Assembly (NCBI GenBank): GCA_039197885.1
Contig: JBCCTY010000100.1
Coordinates: 1-12,666, forward strand
Direction: 5' to 3'
Length of the DNA: 12,666 nucleotides
Origin: JBCBSZ01 sp039197885
Lineage (GTDB): Bacteria; Actinomycetota; Acidimicrobiia; Acidimicrobiales; Poriferisodalaceae
In this document: one piece after another, positions 1 to 5,640 of the stretch
Layout of the letters: every line of letters starts with the position of its first letter
Position numbering within the stretch: position 1 is the stretch's first letter
Translations under genes and position numbers: made by a program
Notes under the pieces: model-generated
The model's database searches: none
What the model was told of the DNA's origin: nothing
The model's input: the letters and a program-made list of their open reading frames with translations, nothing else

Positions 1-91
1 CCCGTCGGCTGAAGAGCAGGGCGATGCGGGCCAGGACGCCGGGACGGTTCTCGACGACGGCCGAGATGATGTGGAGCTGCGGCTGGCTCAC
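1..91 (-). CDS. ilvN: Acetolactate synthase small (regulatory) subunit, N-terminal part only
   Basis: Only the first 30 codons are in the window; the gene runs off the left edge. The GTG start at 91-89 overlaps the ilvC stop as GTGA, so translation is probably coupled to ilvC. The visible start reads MSQPQLHIISAVVENRPGVL, the opening strand and loop of the ACT domain of IlvN, with the N-R-P-G-V-L turn that binds the valine effector in this family. IlvN activates the catalytic subunit IlvB and gives it valine feedback control. Its partner ilvB is not adjacent: it lies about 5.5 kb away on the other strand. The family call rests on this short segment but it is very characteristic, and the ilvC linkage supports it. 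Confidence 0.88.
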   Translation of the reverse strand, partial: MSQPQLHIISAVVENRPGVLARIALLFSRR

Positions 92-1128
92 GACTCGCCG
101 CCCTGGCCCCCGGATGCGGAGCGGATGTCGGCCTTGCCGGCCGTGATCCACGGCATCATCGCCCGGAGCTCCTTGCCGACGGCCTCGATCGGGTGCGAGG
201 CACCGTCGGAGCGCATCTTCCCGAAGTTCGGCCGGCCCTGCTGGTTCTCGGCCATCCAGTTCTTGGCGAACGTGCCGTCCTGGATCTCGGCGAGGACCTG
301 CTGCATCTCGGCCTTCGTCTCGGGCGTGATGATGCGGGGACCCGTCACGTAGTCGCCGTACTCGGCGGTGTCGGACACGCTGAAGCGCATGCCCGAGATG
401 CCGGCCTCGTAGATGAAGTCGACGATGAGCTTCACCTCGTGGAGCGTCTCGAAGTAGGCGCTCTCGGGCTGGTAGCCGGCCTCGACCAGGGTCTCGTAGC
501 CGGCCATGATCAGCTGGGTCAGACCGCCGCACAGCACGACCTGCTCACCGAAGAGGTCGGTCTCGGTCTCCTCGGCGAAGGTGGTCTCGAGCACCCCGCC
601 CCGGGTGCCGCCGATGCCCTTGGCGTAGGCGAGACCGACGTCGCGGGCCGTCCCGGTGGCGTCCTGGTGGATCGCGAGCAACGACGGCACGCCGCCGCCC
701 TCGACGTAGGTGCGGCGCACGTTGTGGCCCGGACCCTTGGGGGCGACCATCCACACGTCGACATCGGCCGGGGGCGTGATGAACCCGAAGTGGATGTTGA
801 AGCCGTGGGCGAACACCAGCGAGTTGCCCGCCTCGAGGCCAGGGGCGATCGACTCGCCGTAGATCTGGGCCTGGTCGGTGTCGGGCAGGAGCACCATCAC
901 GATGTCGGCCTCGGCAGCGGCGTCGGCGATCGAGAGCACCCGCAGGCCCTCACCCTCGGCCTTCGCCTTCGACCCCGAGCCCTCGCGCAGGCCCACGATC
1001 ACGTTCACGCCCGAGTCGCGGAGGTTCAGCGCGTGGGCGTGGCCCTGCGAGCCGTAGCCGAGGATCGCCACGGTCCGGTCGGAGAGCACGGAGAGGTCGG
1101 CGGCGTCGTCGTAGTGGATGGTGGCCAT
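88..1128 (-). CDS. ilvC: Ketol-acid reductoisomerase (class I, NADP-dependent)
   Basis: Converts 2-acetolactate and 2-aceto-2-hydroxybutyrate to the 2,3-dihydroxy acids of the valine/leucine and isoleucine pathways. The protein is 346 aa, normal for short class I enzymes. The dinucleotide loop GYGSQG is at residues 25-30, followed by a specificity loop LREGSGSKAKA (about 48-58) whose Arg/Ser content fits NADPH. H108 lies in FAHGFNIHFG. The metal and substrate residues D191, E195, E227, E231 and S252 are all present. I chose ATG 1128 because MATIHYDDAADLS is the usual actinobacterial N-terminus. An open frame continues upstream to 1323 but only through the end of cimA. A weak AAGGA lies 11 nt before the start. 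The gene sits 74 bp after cimA, in a duplicated junction, and overlaps ilvN by 4 bp. Confidence 0.96.
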   Translation of the reverse strand: MATIHYDDAADLSVLSDRTVAILGYGSQGHAHALNLRDSGVNVIVGLREGSGSKAKAEGEGLRVLSIADAAAEADIVMVLLPDTDQAQIYGESIAPGLEAGNSLVFAHGFNIHFGFITPPADVDVWMVAPKGPGHNVRRTYVEGGGVPSLLAIHQDATGTARDVGLAYAKGIGGTRGGVLETTFAEETETDLFGEQVVLCGGLTQLIMAGYETLVEAGYQPESAYFETLHEVKLIVDFIYEAGISGMRFSVSDTAEYGDYVTGPRIITPETKAEMQQVLAEIQDGTFAKNWMAENQQGRPNFGKMRSDGASHPIEAVGKELRAMMPWITAGKADIRSASGGQGGES

Positions 1129-1217
1129 CGGTTCAGGTGTCCTTCGGGTTCGGGTCGGAGAGATCGGAGCCGGCGCCCCCACCGCAGATGGTGGCCATCG
1201 GTTCAGGATTCCTTCGG
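1117..1217. repeat. 70-bp-offset direct repeat at the cimA/ilvC junction
   Basis: Positions 1117-1137 are repeated exactly at 1187-1207, and the similarity continues through TCCTTCGG at 1140-1147 and 1210-1217. Each copy holds, on the minus strand, an AAGGA element, a TGA stop, ACCG, and ATGGCCACCATC. The first copy ends cimA and opens the mini-ORF; the second ends the mini-ORF and opens ilvC. The segment between copies is more diverged. Confidence 0.8.
1133..1198 (-). pseudogene. 21-codon mini-ORF, duplicated fragment of the ilvC start
   Basis: This ATG lies 4 nt after the cimA stop and its TGA lies 4 nt before the ilvC ATG. Its first four residues (MATI) equal those of IlvC, and its GAGSDLSD resembles IlvC DAADLSVLSD. 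Its last residues (PKDT) resemble the CimA end (PKES). It is best read as the remnant of a 70-bp tandem duplication across the cimA-ilvC junction. It keeps the AAGGA, stop, ACCG, ATG arrangement, so ribosomes finishing cimA could translate it and reinitiate at ilvC. A function for the peptide is not indicated. Confidence 0.5.
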
Positions 1218-2846
1218 TTCGGATTGCTCGGTGGAGAGATGGAGGAGCGCGTAGACGATCGAGTCGCGGAGCGCCTGCCAGGAGGCCTCGATGATGTTCT
1301 CGGAGACCCCGATGGTGGTCCACGTGCGGTCGCCGGCGGTCGAGTCGATCAGCACGCGGGTCACCGCACCGGTCGCCTTCTCGCTGTCGAGGATGCGGAC
1401 CTTGTAGTCGGTGAGGTGCACCCGTTCGAGCTGGGGGTAGTAGCTGCCGATGGCCTGGCGGAGCGCAGCGTCGAGCGAGTCGACCGGGCCGTTGCCCTCG
1501 CCCACGGCGACCATGCGGTCGTCACCGACCCGGACCTTGACCGTGGCCTCGGTGTCGAAGGTCCGGTCGACGCGCCGGTCGGTCACCACCCGGAAGGACT
1601 CGATGTCGAAGAAGTCCTGCTCCCAGCCCGTGGCCTCGCGGAGGAGCAGCTCGAGCGAGCCGTCGGCGGTCTCGAAGTGGAAGCCCTCGTGCTCGAGGCG
1701 CTTCAGCTCGTCGGTGACGCGCGACGCAGCGGCGCCGTCGAGCTCGACGCCCAGCTCGGCTGCCTTGAGCTCGACGGTGGCCCGGCCGGAGAGGTCCGAC
1801 ACCAGGAAGCGGGTGCTGTTGCCCACGGCCGCAGGGTCGACGTGCTCGTAGGAGTCGGCACGCCGGGCGATGGCCGAGGTGTGCAGCCCCGCCTTGTGCG
1901 CGAAGGCCGAGCGGCCGGCGTAGGGCTGGGCGTGATCGAGCTGCTGGTTCATGAGCTCGGCGACGTGGTGCGAGATCGACGTGATCCGCTCGATGCGTCC
2001 CTCGGGCAGGGTGTCGATGCCCATCTTGAGCGTGAGGTTGGGCACCAGCACGACGTTGTCGCAGTTGCCCGTGCGTTCGCCGTAGCCGTTGACCGTGCCC
2101 TGCACGTGTGTGGCACCCGCCACGACCCCGGCGACGGCGTTGGCCACGGCACACCCGGTGTCGTTCTGGGTGTGCATGCCGATCATCGGCCCGCCGTCGA
2201 AGTGGGCGACGACCTCACCGACGATCCGCTCGACCTCGTGGGGCAGCGACCCACCGTTGGTGTCACAGAGCACCAGCGTGTGGGCACCGGCGACGGCGGC
2301 GGCCTCGAGCACCCGGAGCGTGAACTCGGGATTGCGCTTGTAGCCGTCGAAGAAGTGCTCGCAGTCGAGGAACACCCGACGACCCTCGCCGCGGAGGAAC
2401 TCGACCGAGTCGCGCACCATCGCCTCGCCCTCGTCGAGGGTGGTGCGGAGCGCCTCGGTGACGTGGTAGTCCCAGCCCTTCGCGACGATGCAGACCGTCG
2501 ACGTCCCGGCCTCGATCAGGTTGCGCAGCGTGGCGTCGTCGTCGACCTTCCCGCGCGGCCGACGGGTCGAGCCGAACGCCACGAGGCGTGAGGTGGCCAG
2601 GTCGAGCTCGGTCTGCGCCCGGGCGAAGAACTCGATGTCCTTCGGGTTGGCGCCCGGCCAGCCACCCTCGATCCAGTGCACACCGAGGTCGTCGAGCGCC
2701 TCGGCCACCCGCAGCTTGTCGTCGACGGTGACCGAGATGCCCTCGAACTGGACGCCGTCGCGCAACGTCGTGTCGAAGATCTCCACGGCCGTCGGCCAGG
2801 CCGGATCGCGCACGGGCGTGCGATCCACGCCGAGGTCCTCGCTCAT
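1203..2846 (-). CDS. cimA: (R)-citramalate synthase
   Basis: Condenses pyruvate and acetyl-CoA to citramalate, the entry to threonine-independent isoleucine synthesis. The protein is 547 aa. The N-terminal TIM barrel starts with IFDTTLRDG (23-31), then the family hallmark IEGGWPGANPKDIEFF (59-74), CDTNGG (194-199), the metal loop GMHTQND (223-229), NGYGERTGN (253-261), and HKAGLHTSAI (317-326). A LeuA-type regulatory domain follows (GNGPVDSLDAA, 451-461). The length and the GGWPGANPKD motif separate it from 2-isopropylmalate and homocitrate synthases. The usual HxH metal motif is H225-T-Q227 here. The ATG start at 2846 overlaps the ilvE stop (ATGA). The frame stays open to 3419, but that extension is antisense-free shadow within ilvE. 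Confidence 0.9.
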   Translation of the reverse strand: MSEDLGVDRTPVRDPAWPTAVEIFDTTLRDGVQFEGISVTVDDKLRVAEALDDLGVHWIEGGWPGANPKDIEFFARAQTELDLATSRLVAFGSTRRPRGKVDDDATLRNLIEAGTSTVCIVAKGWDYHVTEALRTTLDEGEAMVRDSVEFLRGEGRRVFLDCEHFFDGYKRNPEFTLRVLEAAAVAGAHTLVLCDTNGGSLPHEVERIVGEVVAHFDGGPMIGMHTQNDTGCAVANAVAGVVAGATHVQGTVNGYGERTGNCDNVVLVPNLTLKMGIDTLPEGRIERITSISHHVAELMNQQLDHAQPYAGRSAFAHKAGLHTSAIARRADSYEHVDPAAVGNSTRFLVSDLSGRATVELKAAELGVELDGAAASRVTDELKRLEHEGFHFETADGSLELLLREATGWEQDFFDIESFRVVTDRRVDRTFDTEATVKVRVGDDRMVAVGEGNGPVDSLDAALRQAIGSYYPQLERVHLTDYKVRILDSEKATGAVTRVLIDSTAGDRTWTTIGVSENIIEASWQALRDSIVYALLHLSTEQSEPKES

Positions 2847-3760
2847 GCGACGACCTCGTTCCACTCCTTGTAGCGATCCTCCTCGCCGCGCACGGCCCGG
2901 AAGAAGACCTCCTGGATCGCCCTGGTCATCGGACCCGGCTCGCCGAGCTCGCGGTCGTCGACGGATCGGATCGGCACCACCTCGGCGGCGGTGCCGGTGA
3001 GGAAGGCCTCCTCGGCGACGTAGAGGTCGGAGCGGAGGATGTTGTCGAAGCGCACCTGGTAGCCGAGGTCGCGGGCGATGGTCATGACGGCGTCCTGGGT
3101 GATGCCCTCGAGGGCACCGGCCGAGATCGGCGGGGTGAGGATCACGCCGTCGCGCACGATGAACAGGTTCTCGCCCGTGCACTCCGAGACGTAGCCCTGC
3201 GGTGACAGCAGGATGGCCTCGTCGTAGCCCGACTTCACGGCCTCGACCTTGGCCATCTGGGAGTTGATGTACATCCCGGTGCCCTTGGCGGCGGGCGGCA
3301 TCGCGTTGGGGTCGTGGCGCTGCCAGGAGCTGATCTTCATCCGCACCCCGTTGCGGATGCCCTCGTCGCCGAGGTAGGCACCCCACGGCCACACGGCGAT
3401 CGACACGTCGACGTCGCACGGGAGCGGGTTGAGCCCCATCTCGCCGTAGCCGAGGTAGACGAGCGGTCGGATGTAGCAGGAGGGCAGCCCGTTGACCCGG
3501 ACGGTCTCCTTCGTCGCGCCGATGAGATCGTCGACGGAGTACGGGATGTCGAGCATGAAGATCTTCGCGGAGCGGAAGAGCCGCTCGATGTGAGGCGTCA
3601 GGCGGAAGACCGCCGGGCCCTCGGACGTCTCGTAGGCGCGGATGCCCTCGAAGACCCCGTTGCCGTAGTGGAGCGTGTGGGTGAGCACGTGGATGCGCGC
3701 CTCGTCCCAGGGCACCATCCGGCCGTTCATCCAGATCTGCTCGCTCGGCGTGATCGGCAC
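2843..3760 (-). CDS. ilvE: Branched-chain amino acid aminotransferase (class IV)
   Basis: Transfers the amino group between glutamate and the keto acids of valine, leucine and isoleucine; PLP enzyme, last step of all three pathways. The protein is 305 aa, the normal bacterial length. Visible motifs: HTLHYGNGVFEGIRAY (28-43), RPLVYLGYGEMG (98-109), the PLP lysine K159 in AAKGTGMY, E193 in SECTGENLF, and FLTGTAAEVVPIRSVD (253-268). This pattern is IlvE, not D-amino acid transaminase or aminodeoxychorismate lyase. The GTG start at 3760 gives the usual MPITPSEQIWMNG opening; the ATG 10 codons later would remove it. A strong AAGGGGGAG (3766-3774) lies inside the end of leuB, whose stop is only 2 bp away. 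The stop overlaps the cimA start. Confidence 0.95.
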   Translation of the reverse strand: MPITPSEQIWMNGRMVPWDEARIHVLTHTLHYGNGVFEGIRAYETSEGPAVFRLTPHIERLFRSAKIFMLDIPYSVDDLIGATKETVRVNGLPSCYIRPLVYLGYGEMGLNPLPCDVDVSIAVWPWGAYLGDEGIRNGVRMKISSWQRHDPNAMPPAAKGTGMYINSQMAKVEAVKSGYDEAILLSPQGYVSECTGENLFIVRDGVILTPPISAGALEGITQDAVMTIARDLGYQVRFDNILRSDLYVAEEAFLTGTAAEVVPIRSVDDRELGEPGPMTRAIQEVFFRAVRGEEDRYKEWNEVVA

Positions 3761-3762
3761 CG

Positions 3763-4746
3763 CTACTCCCCCTTCACCGCCGCGGCGATGGCCTCACCGA
3801 TGGCGGTCGTCCCGGACTCGATGGCCACGGCGTCGCAGGCAGCGCGGATGCGATCGGCCGCCGCCGCGTCGCCGAGGAAGTCGAGCATCATCGCCGCCGA
3901 CAGGACCGCAGCGGTCGGGTCGGCGAGGTCCCGGCCCGCGATGTCGGGCGCCGAACCGTGGACGGGCTCGAACAGCGACGGGCCGGTGCGGGCGGGGTTC
4001 AGGTTGCCGGACGCAGCCCGGCCGATGCCGCCCGCGACGGCGCCACCGAGGTCGGTGAGGATGTCGCCGAAGAGGTTGTCGGTGACGATCACGTCGAACC
4101 GGTGCGGGTCCTGCACGAAGTGGATGCAGGCGGCGTCGATGTGCTGATACCCGACCTCGACGCCGGGGAACTCGGCGTGGACCTCGTGGAACGTGCGCTC
4201 CCAGAGATCGCCCGAGAAGGTCAGCACGTTGGTCTTGTGGACCAGCGTGAGGTGTCGCGCCGCACGGGAGGCGGCGAGCTCGAAGGCGTGGCGGACGCAG
4301 CGCTCGACGCCCATCCGGGTGTTGACCGAGCCCTGCGTGGCGATCTCGTGCGAGGTGCCCCGGCGCAGGAAGCCGCCCTCACCGGCGTAGGTGCCCTCGG
4401 TGTTCTCGCGGATGACGATGAACTCGTGGCCGTCGTCGAAGGTGAACGGTCGCTGGTTGACGTAGAGGTCCAGCTCGAAGCGGGCCTTGAGCAGCAGCCC
4501 CCGCTCGATGACGCCGGGAGCGACGTCGGGATGGCCGACGGCGCCGAGGAGGATGGCGTCGAAGCCTCGCAGCTCCTCGACCAGCTCGTCGTCGAGGATC
4601 ATCCCGTCGTCGAGGTAGCGGGCCCCGCCCAGGTGGTAGTCGGTCGTGTCGAGGGTGACGCCGGCGGCGTCGACCACCCGCAGTGCCTGCGCGACGACGT
4701 CGGGACCGATCCCGTCGCCCCCGATCACGGCAACCCGATGGGTCAC
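3763..4746 (-). CDS. leuB: 3-Isopropylmalate dehydrogenase
   Basis: Oxidatively decarboxylates 3-isopropylmalate to 2-ketoisocaproate. In citramalate-using organisms LeuB commonly also handles 3-methylmalate, which fits its linkage to cimA. The protein is 327 aa, short as in actinobacterial LeuB. Motifs: GGDGIGPDV (9-17), substrate arginines R89, R99 and R113, RENTEGTYAGEGG (113-125), K171 in LVHKTNVLTFSG, metal aspartates D204, D228 and D232 (DNLFGDILTDL), and the NAD site PVHGSAPDIAG (261-271). RENTEG alone would also allow tartrate or isocitrate dehydrogenase, but the overall match and the operon favour LeuB. The GTG start at 4746 has GAGGGG 6 nt upstream. It is the first structural gene after the leader and terminator. 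Confidence 0.93.
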   Translation of the reverse strand: MTHRVAVIGGDGIGPDVVAQALRVVDAAGVTLDTTDYHLGGARYLDDGMILDDELVEELRGFDAILLGAVGHPDVAPGVIERGLLLKARFELDLYVNQRPFTFDDGHEFIVIRENTEGTYAGEGGFLRRGTSHEIATQGSVNTRMGVERCVRHAFELAASRAARHLTLVHKTNVLTFSGDLWERTFHEVHAEFPGVEVGYQHIDAACIHFVQDPHRFDVIVTDNLFGDILTDLGGAVAGGIGRAASGNLNPARTGPSLFEPVHGSAPDIAGRDLADPTAAVLSAAMMLDFLGDAAAADRIRAACDAVAIESGTTAIGEAIAAAVKGE

Positions 4747-4796
4747 GTCGTTCCCCTCACTGCATCTCGTCGATCTGCTCGCTGGTCCCGGACACG

Positions 4797-4822
4797 AAAA
4801 AACCGCCCGCCGGAGCGGACGG
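4797..4822 (-). terminator. Attenuator terminator upstream of leuB
   Basis: On the minus strand an 8-bp stem CCGTCCGC/GCGGGCGG (one G-U pair; arms 4822-4815 and 4810-4803), loop TCCG, runs straight into six T residues (4802-4797). This is a textbook intrinsic terminator. No complete gene on the minus strand ends before it except the 16-codon leader ORF, and leuB begins 50 bp further on, so it most likely controls read-through into leuB. A 7-nt alternative pairing exists between leader RNA 4892-4886 (CGGAGCG) and 4817-4811 (CGCTCCG), which would break this hairpin. Confidence 0.85.
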
Positions 4823-4828
4823 TCGAAC

Positions 4829-4854
4829 AGCGCACGCGGGCAGGCGCGTGCGCT
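4829..4854 (-). promoter_or_regulatory. Leader hairpin fused to the leuB leader-peptide stop codon
   Basis: A perfect 10-bp stem AGCGCACGCG/CGCGTGCGCT (arms 4854-4845 and 4838-4829) with a 6-nt loop starts inside the TAG stop of the leader ORF. A ribosome finishing or stalled near the end of the peptide would cover its 5' arm. The ilvB leader has a hairpin with the same core at the same place, so I take this as the ribosome-sensing element of the attenuator. Confidence 0.75.
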
Positions 4855-4903
4855 ACGGAATGATCGCTACGACAGCGGTCGTGCTCGCTCCGATCCCGGA
4901 CAT
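4853..4903 (-). CDS. BCAA leader peptide of the leuB operon
   Basis: A 16-residue ORF, MSGIGASTTAVVAIIP, ends in a cluster of Val-Val-Ala-Ile-Ile codons (GTC GTA GCG ATC ATT) just before the stop. It is followed at once by a strong hairpin and an intrinsic terminator before leuB, the standard layout of ribosome-mediated attenuation by valine/isoleucine supply. No Shine-Dalgarno sequence precedes it, but a promoter is placed so that transcription would start at the ATG, making it leaderless. Leaderless leader peptides are, to my knowledge, described for ilvBNC attenuation in Corynebacterium glutamicum. The assignment is inferred from layout and codon content; no homologue search was possible. 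Confidence 0.8.
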   Translation of the reverse strand: MSGIGASTTAVVAIIP

Positions 4904-4909
4904 CCGACC

Positions 4910-4939
4910 AGTGTTGCGCCTCGGGCCCGTCGGGGTCAA
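4910..4939 (-). promoter_or_regulatory. Promoter of the leuB leader
   Basis: On the minus strand, -35 TTGACC (4939-4934) and -10 AACACT (4915-4910) are separated by 18 bp. The -10 spacing puts +1 at A4903, the first base of the leader ATG. The -35 is close to consensus and the -10 has one mismatch to TANNNT. Confidence 0.6.
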
Positions 4940-4958
4940 CACGCCCCGAGGGCCCGAG
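4920..4958. promoter_or_regulatory. Imperfect dyad, possible operator between divergent promoters
   Basis: Arms TCGGGCCC-G-TCGGGG (4921-4935) and CCCCGAGGGCCCGA (4944-4957) pair as 8 plus 6 bp with one bulged G at 4929, plus an outer C-G pair, around an 8-nt centre. The centre and left arm contain the -35 of the leuB leader, and the right arm covers the expected -35 region of greA. With the predicted start sites neither transcript includes it, which favours a DNA-level protein site over an RNA hairpin. Confidence 0.45.
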
Positions 4959-4972
4959 CGGCCACCTCGCGG

Positions 4973-4978
4973 TAGGAT
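4973..4978 (+). promoter_or_regulatory. -10 element of greA
   Basis: TAGGAT matches the TANNNT consensus and lies 9 nt before the greA ATG, so the transcript has almost no 5' leader. No convincing -35 or Shine-Dalgarno sequence was found; the expected -35 area falls in the right arm of the dyad. Confidence 0.5.
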
Positions 4979-4987
4979 CGTGGGCCC

Positions 4988-5452
4988 ATGTCCTCCACCC
5001 AGCTCTCCCGGGCTGCGTTCGAGCGCCTCAGCGCCGAGCTGCAGGACCTCACCACCCGCGGCCGCATCGACATCGCCAACAAGATCGAGGAGGCCCGCCT
5101 CCTCGGCGACCTCTCCGAGAACGGCGACTACCACGCGGCCAAGGAGGAGCAGGGGAAGATGGAGGGGCGGATCCGCCAGCTCCAGAGCATCCTCGAGGAC
5201 GTGGAGGTCGTCGACGGCCCGGTCGACGCGGCCGAGGGCGTGGTCGTGCCCGGGCGCGTCATCGAGCTGCGCTTCGAGGGTGACACCGACACCGAGACCT
5301 ACCTGTACGGCTCGATCGAGGAGCGCGTCGGTGACCTCGACGTGTTGACCCCCGGTTCGCCGTTGGGCGAGATCGTCGGCGACAAGTCGGCCGGTGACAC
5401 CGTCGAGTTCAACGGCATGGCCATCGAGATCGTCACGGTCAGCCAACCCTGA
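4988..5452 (+). CDS. greA: Transcription elongation factor GreA
   Basis: Rescues backtracked RNA polymerase by promoting cleavage of the RNA 3' end through the secondary channel. The protein is 154 aa, the normal length. The N-terminal coiled coil (about 5-75) carries the acidic tip GDLSENGDYHAAKEEQG (40-56) with D41 and E44 at the catalytic positions. The C-terminal FKBP-like domain includes TPGSPLGEIVGDKSAGD. The ATG start follows a TAGGAT -10 by 9 nt, so it is probably leaderless or nearly so. It stands alone on the plus strand between two BCAA attenuators pointing away from each other. The ilvB leader promoter begins 12 bp after its stop, and no terminator is seen between, so read-through into the ilvB leader is possible. 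Confidence 0.94.
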   Translation: MSSTQLSRAAFERLSAELQDLTTRGRIDIANKIEEARLLGDLSENGDYHAAKEEQGKMEGRIRQLQSILEDVEVVDGPVDAAEGVVVPGRVIELRFEGDTDTETYLYGSIEERVGDLDVLTPGSPLGEIVGDKSAGDTVEFNGMAIEIVTVSQP

Positions 5453-5463
5453 CCCGAACGAGG

Positions 5464-5494
5464 TTGCCGATCGGCCGGCGCGGCGCGCTACCGT
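5464..5494 (+). promoter_or_regulatory. Promoter of the ilvB leader
   Basis: -35-like TTGCCG (5464-5469), 19-bp spacer, and -10 TACCGT (5489-5494). The -10 predicts a start at 5501-5502, exactly the leader GTG. The spacer holds the palindrome GCCGATCGGC (5466-5475), which overlaps the -35. Confidence 0.55.
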
Positions 5495-5501
5495 TTCCGA
5501 C

Positions 5502-5549
5502 GTGACCACCCGGACCACACTCGTCGCCATCCGGGTACTCATCAGCTAG
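5502..5549 (+). CDS. BCAA leader peptide of ilvB
   Basis: A 15-residue ORF starting with GTG, MTTRTTLVAIRVLIS. Six of its last nine residues are Leu, Val or Ile (CTC GTC, ATC, GTA CTC ATC), immediately before TAG. No Shine-Dalgarno sequence is present, and the predicted transcription start coincides with the GTG, so it should be leaderless. It is followed by a hairpin fused to the stop codon and then a terminator-type hairpin, 91 bp before ilvB. It shares a Thr-Thr-x-Val-Ala-Ile-like string with the leuB leader peptide. The role in attenuation is inferred from layout, as for ilvB leaders known in other actinobacteria. Confidence 0.82.
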   Translation: MTTRTTLVAIRVLIS

Positions 5550-5577
5550 GCGCACGCCACCACACCCTGCGTGCGCC
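5549..5577 (+). promoter_or_regulatory. Leader hairpin fused to the ilvB leader-peptide stop codon
   Basis: Perfect 9-bp stem GGCGCACGC/GCGTGCGCC (5549-5557 and 5569-5577) with an 11-nt loop, beginning at the last base of the TAG stop. The inner eight pairs are identical to those in the leuB leader hairpin. A ribosome held on the Val/Leu/Ile codons or at the stop would cover the 5' arm. Confidence 0.75.
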
Positions 5578-5578
5578 C

Positions 5579-5606
5579 GACGACCTCCCTCCGGGGAGGT
5601 CGTCTT
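5579..5606 (+). terminator. Attenuator terminator upstream of ilvB
   Basis: Perfect 11-bp stem GACGACCTCCC/GGGAGGTCGTC (5579-5589 and 5594-5604) with loop TCCG. Only two T residues follow (5605-5606), a weak tract that is common for terminators in GC-rich actinobacteria. It starts 1 nt after the first hairpin and ends 35 bp before ilvB. A 6-nt alternative pairing of TCGTCG (5521-5526, in the leader ORF) with CGACGA (5578-5583) would disturb it. Confidence 0.75.
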
Positions 5607-5640
5607 CGCGTCACGCAACGATCCGCTCGAGGAGCTCACC

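Noticed and set aside
1129..1323. Upstream extension of ilvC
   Set aside because: The extra residues are out-of-frame cimA sequence; known IlvC proteins start at the MATIHYDD position.
193..2591. Long plus-strand open frames opposite ilvC and cimA
   Set aside because: They are antisense frames kept open by GC-rich third positions; their composition is low-complexity and no family motif is seen, while the minus-strand genes have complete catalytic motifs.
2847..3419. Upstream extension of cimA
   Set aside because: It lies wholly inside ilvE in another frame; the ATG at 2846 in ATGA overlap with the ilvE stop is the natural start.
4747..4987. T-box riboswitch for BCAA control
   Set aside because: No T-box consensus or specifier stem-loop was seen; the region is explained by a leader peptide, two hairpins and promoters.
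5466..5475. Palindrome GCCGATCGGC as an operator for ilvB
   Set aside because: It overlaps the -35, but a 10-bp palindrome is expected often by chance in such GC-rich sequence and nothing else supports it.
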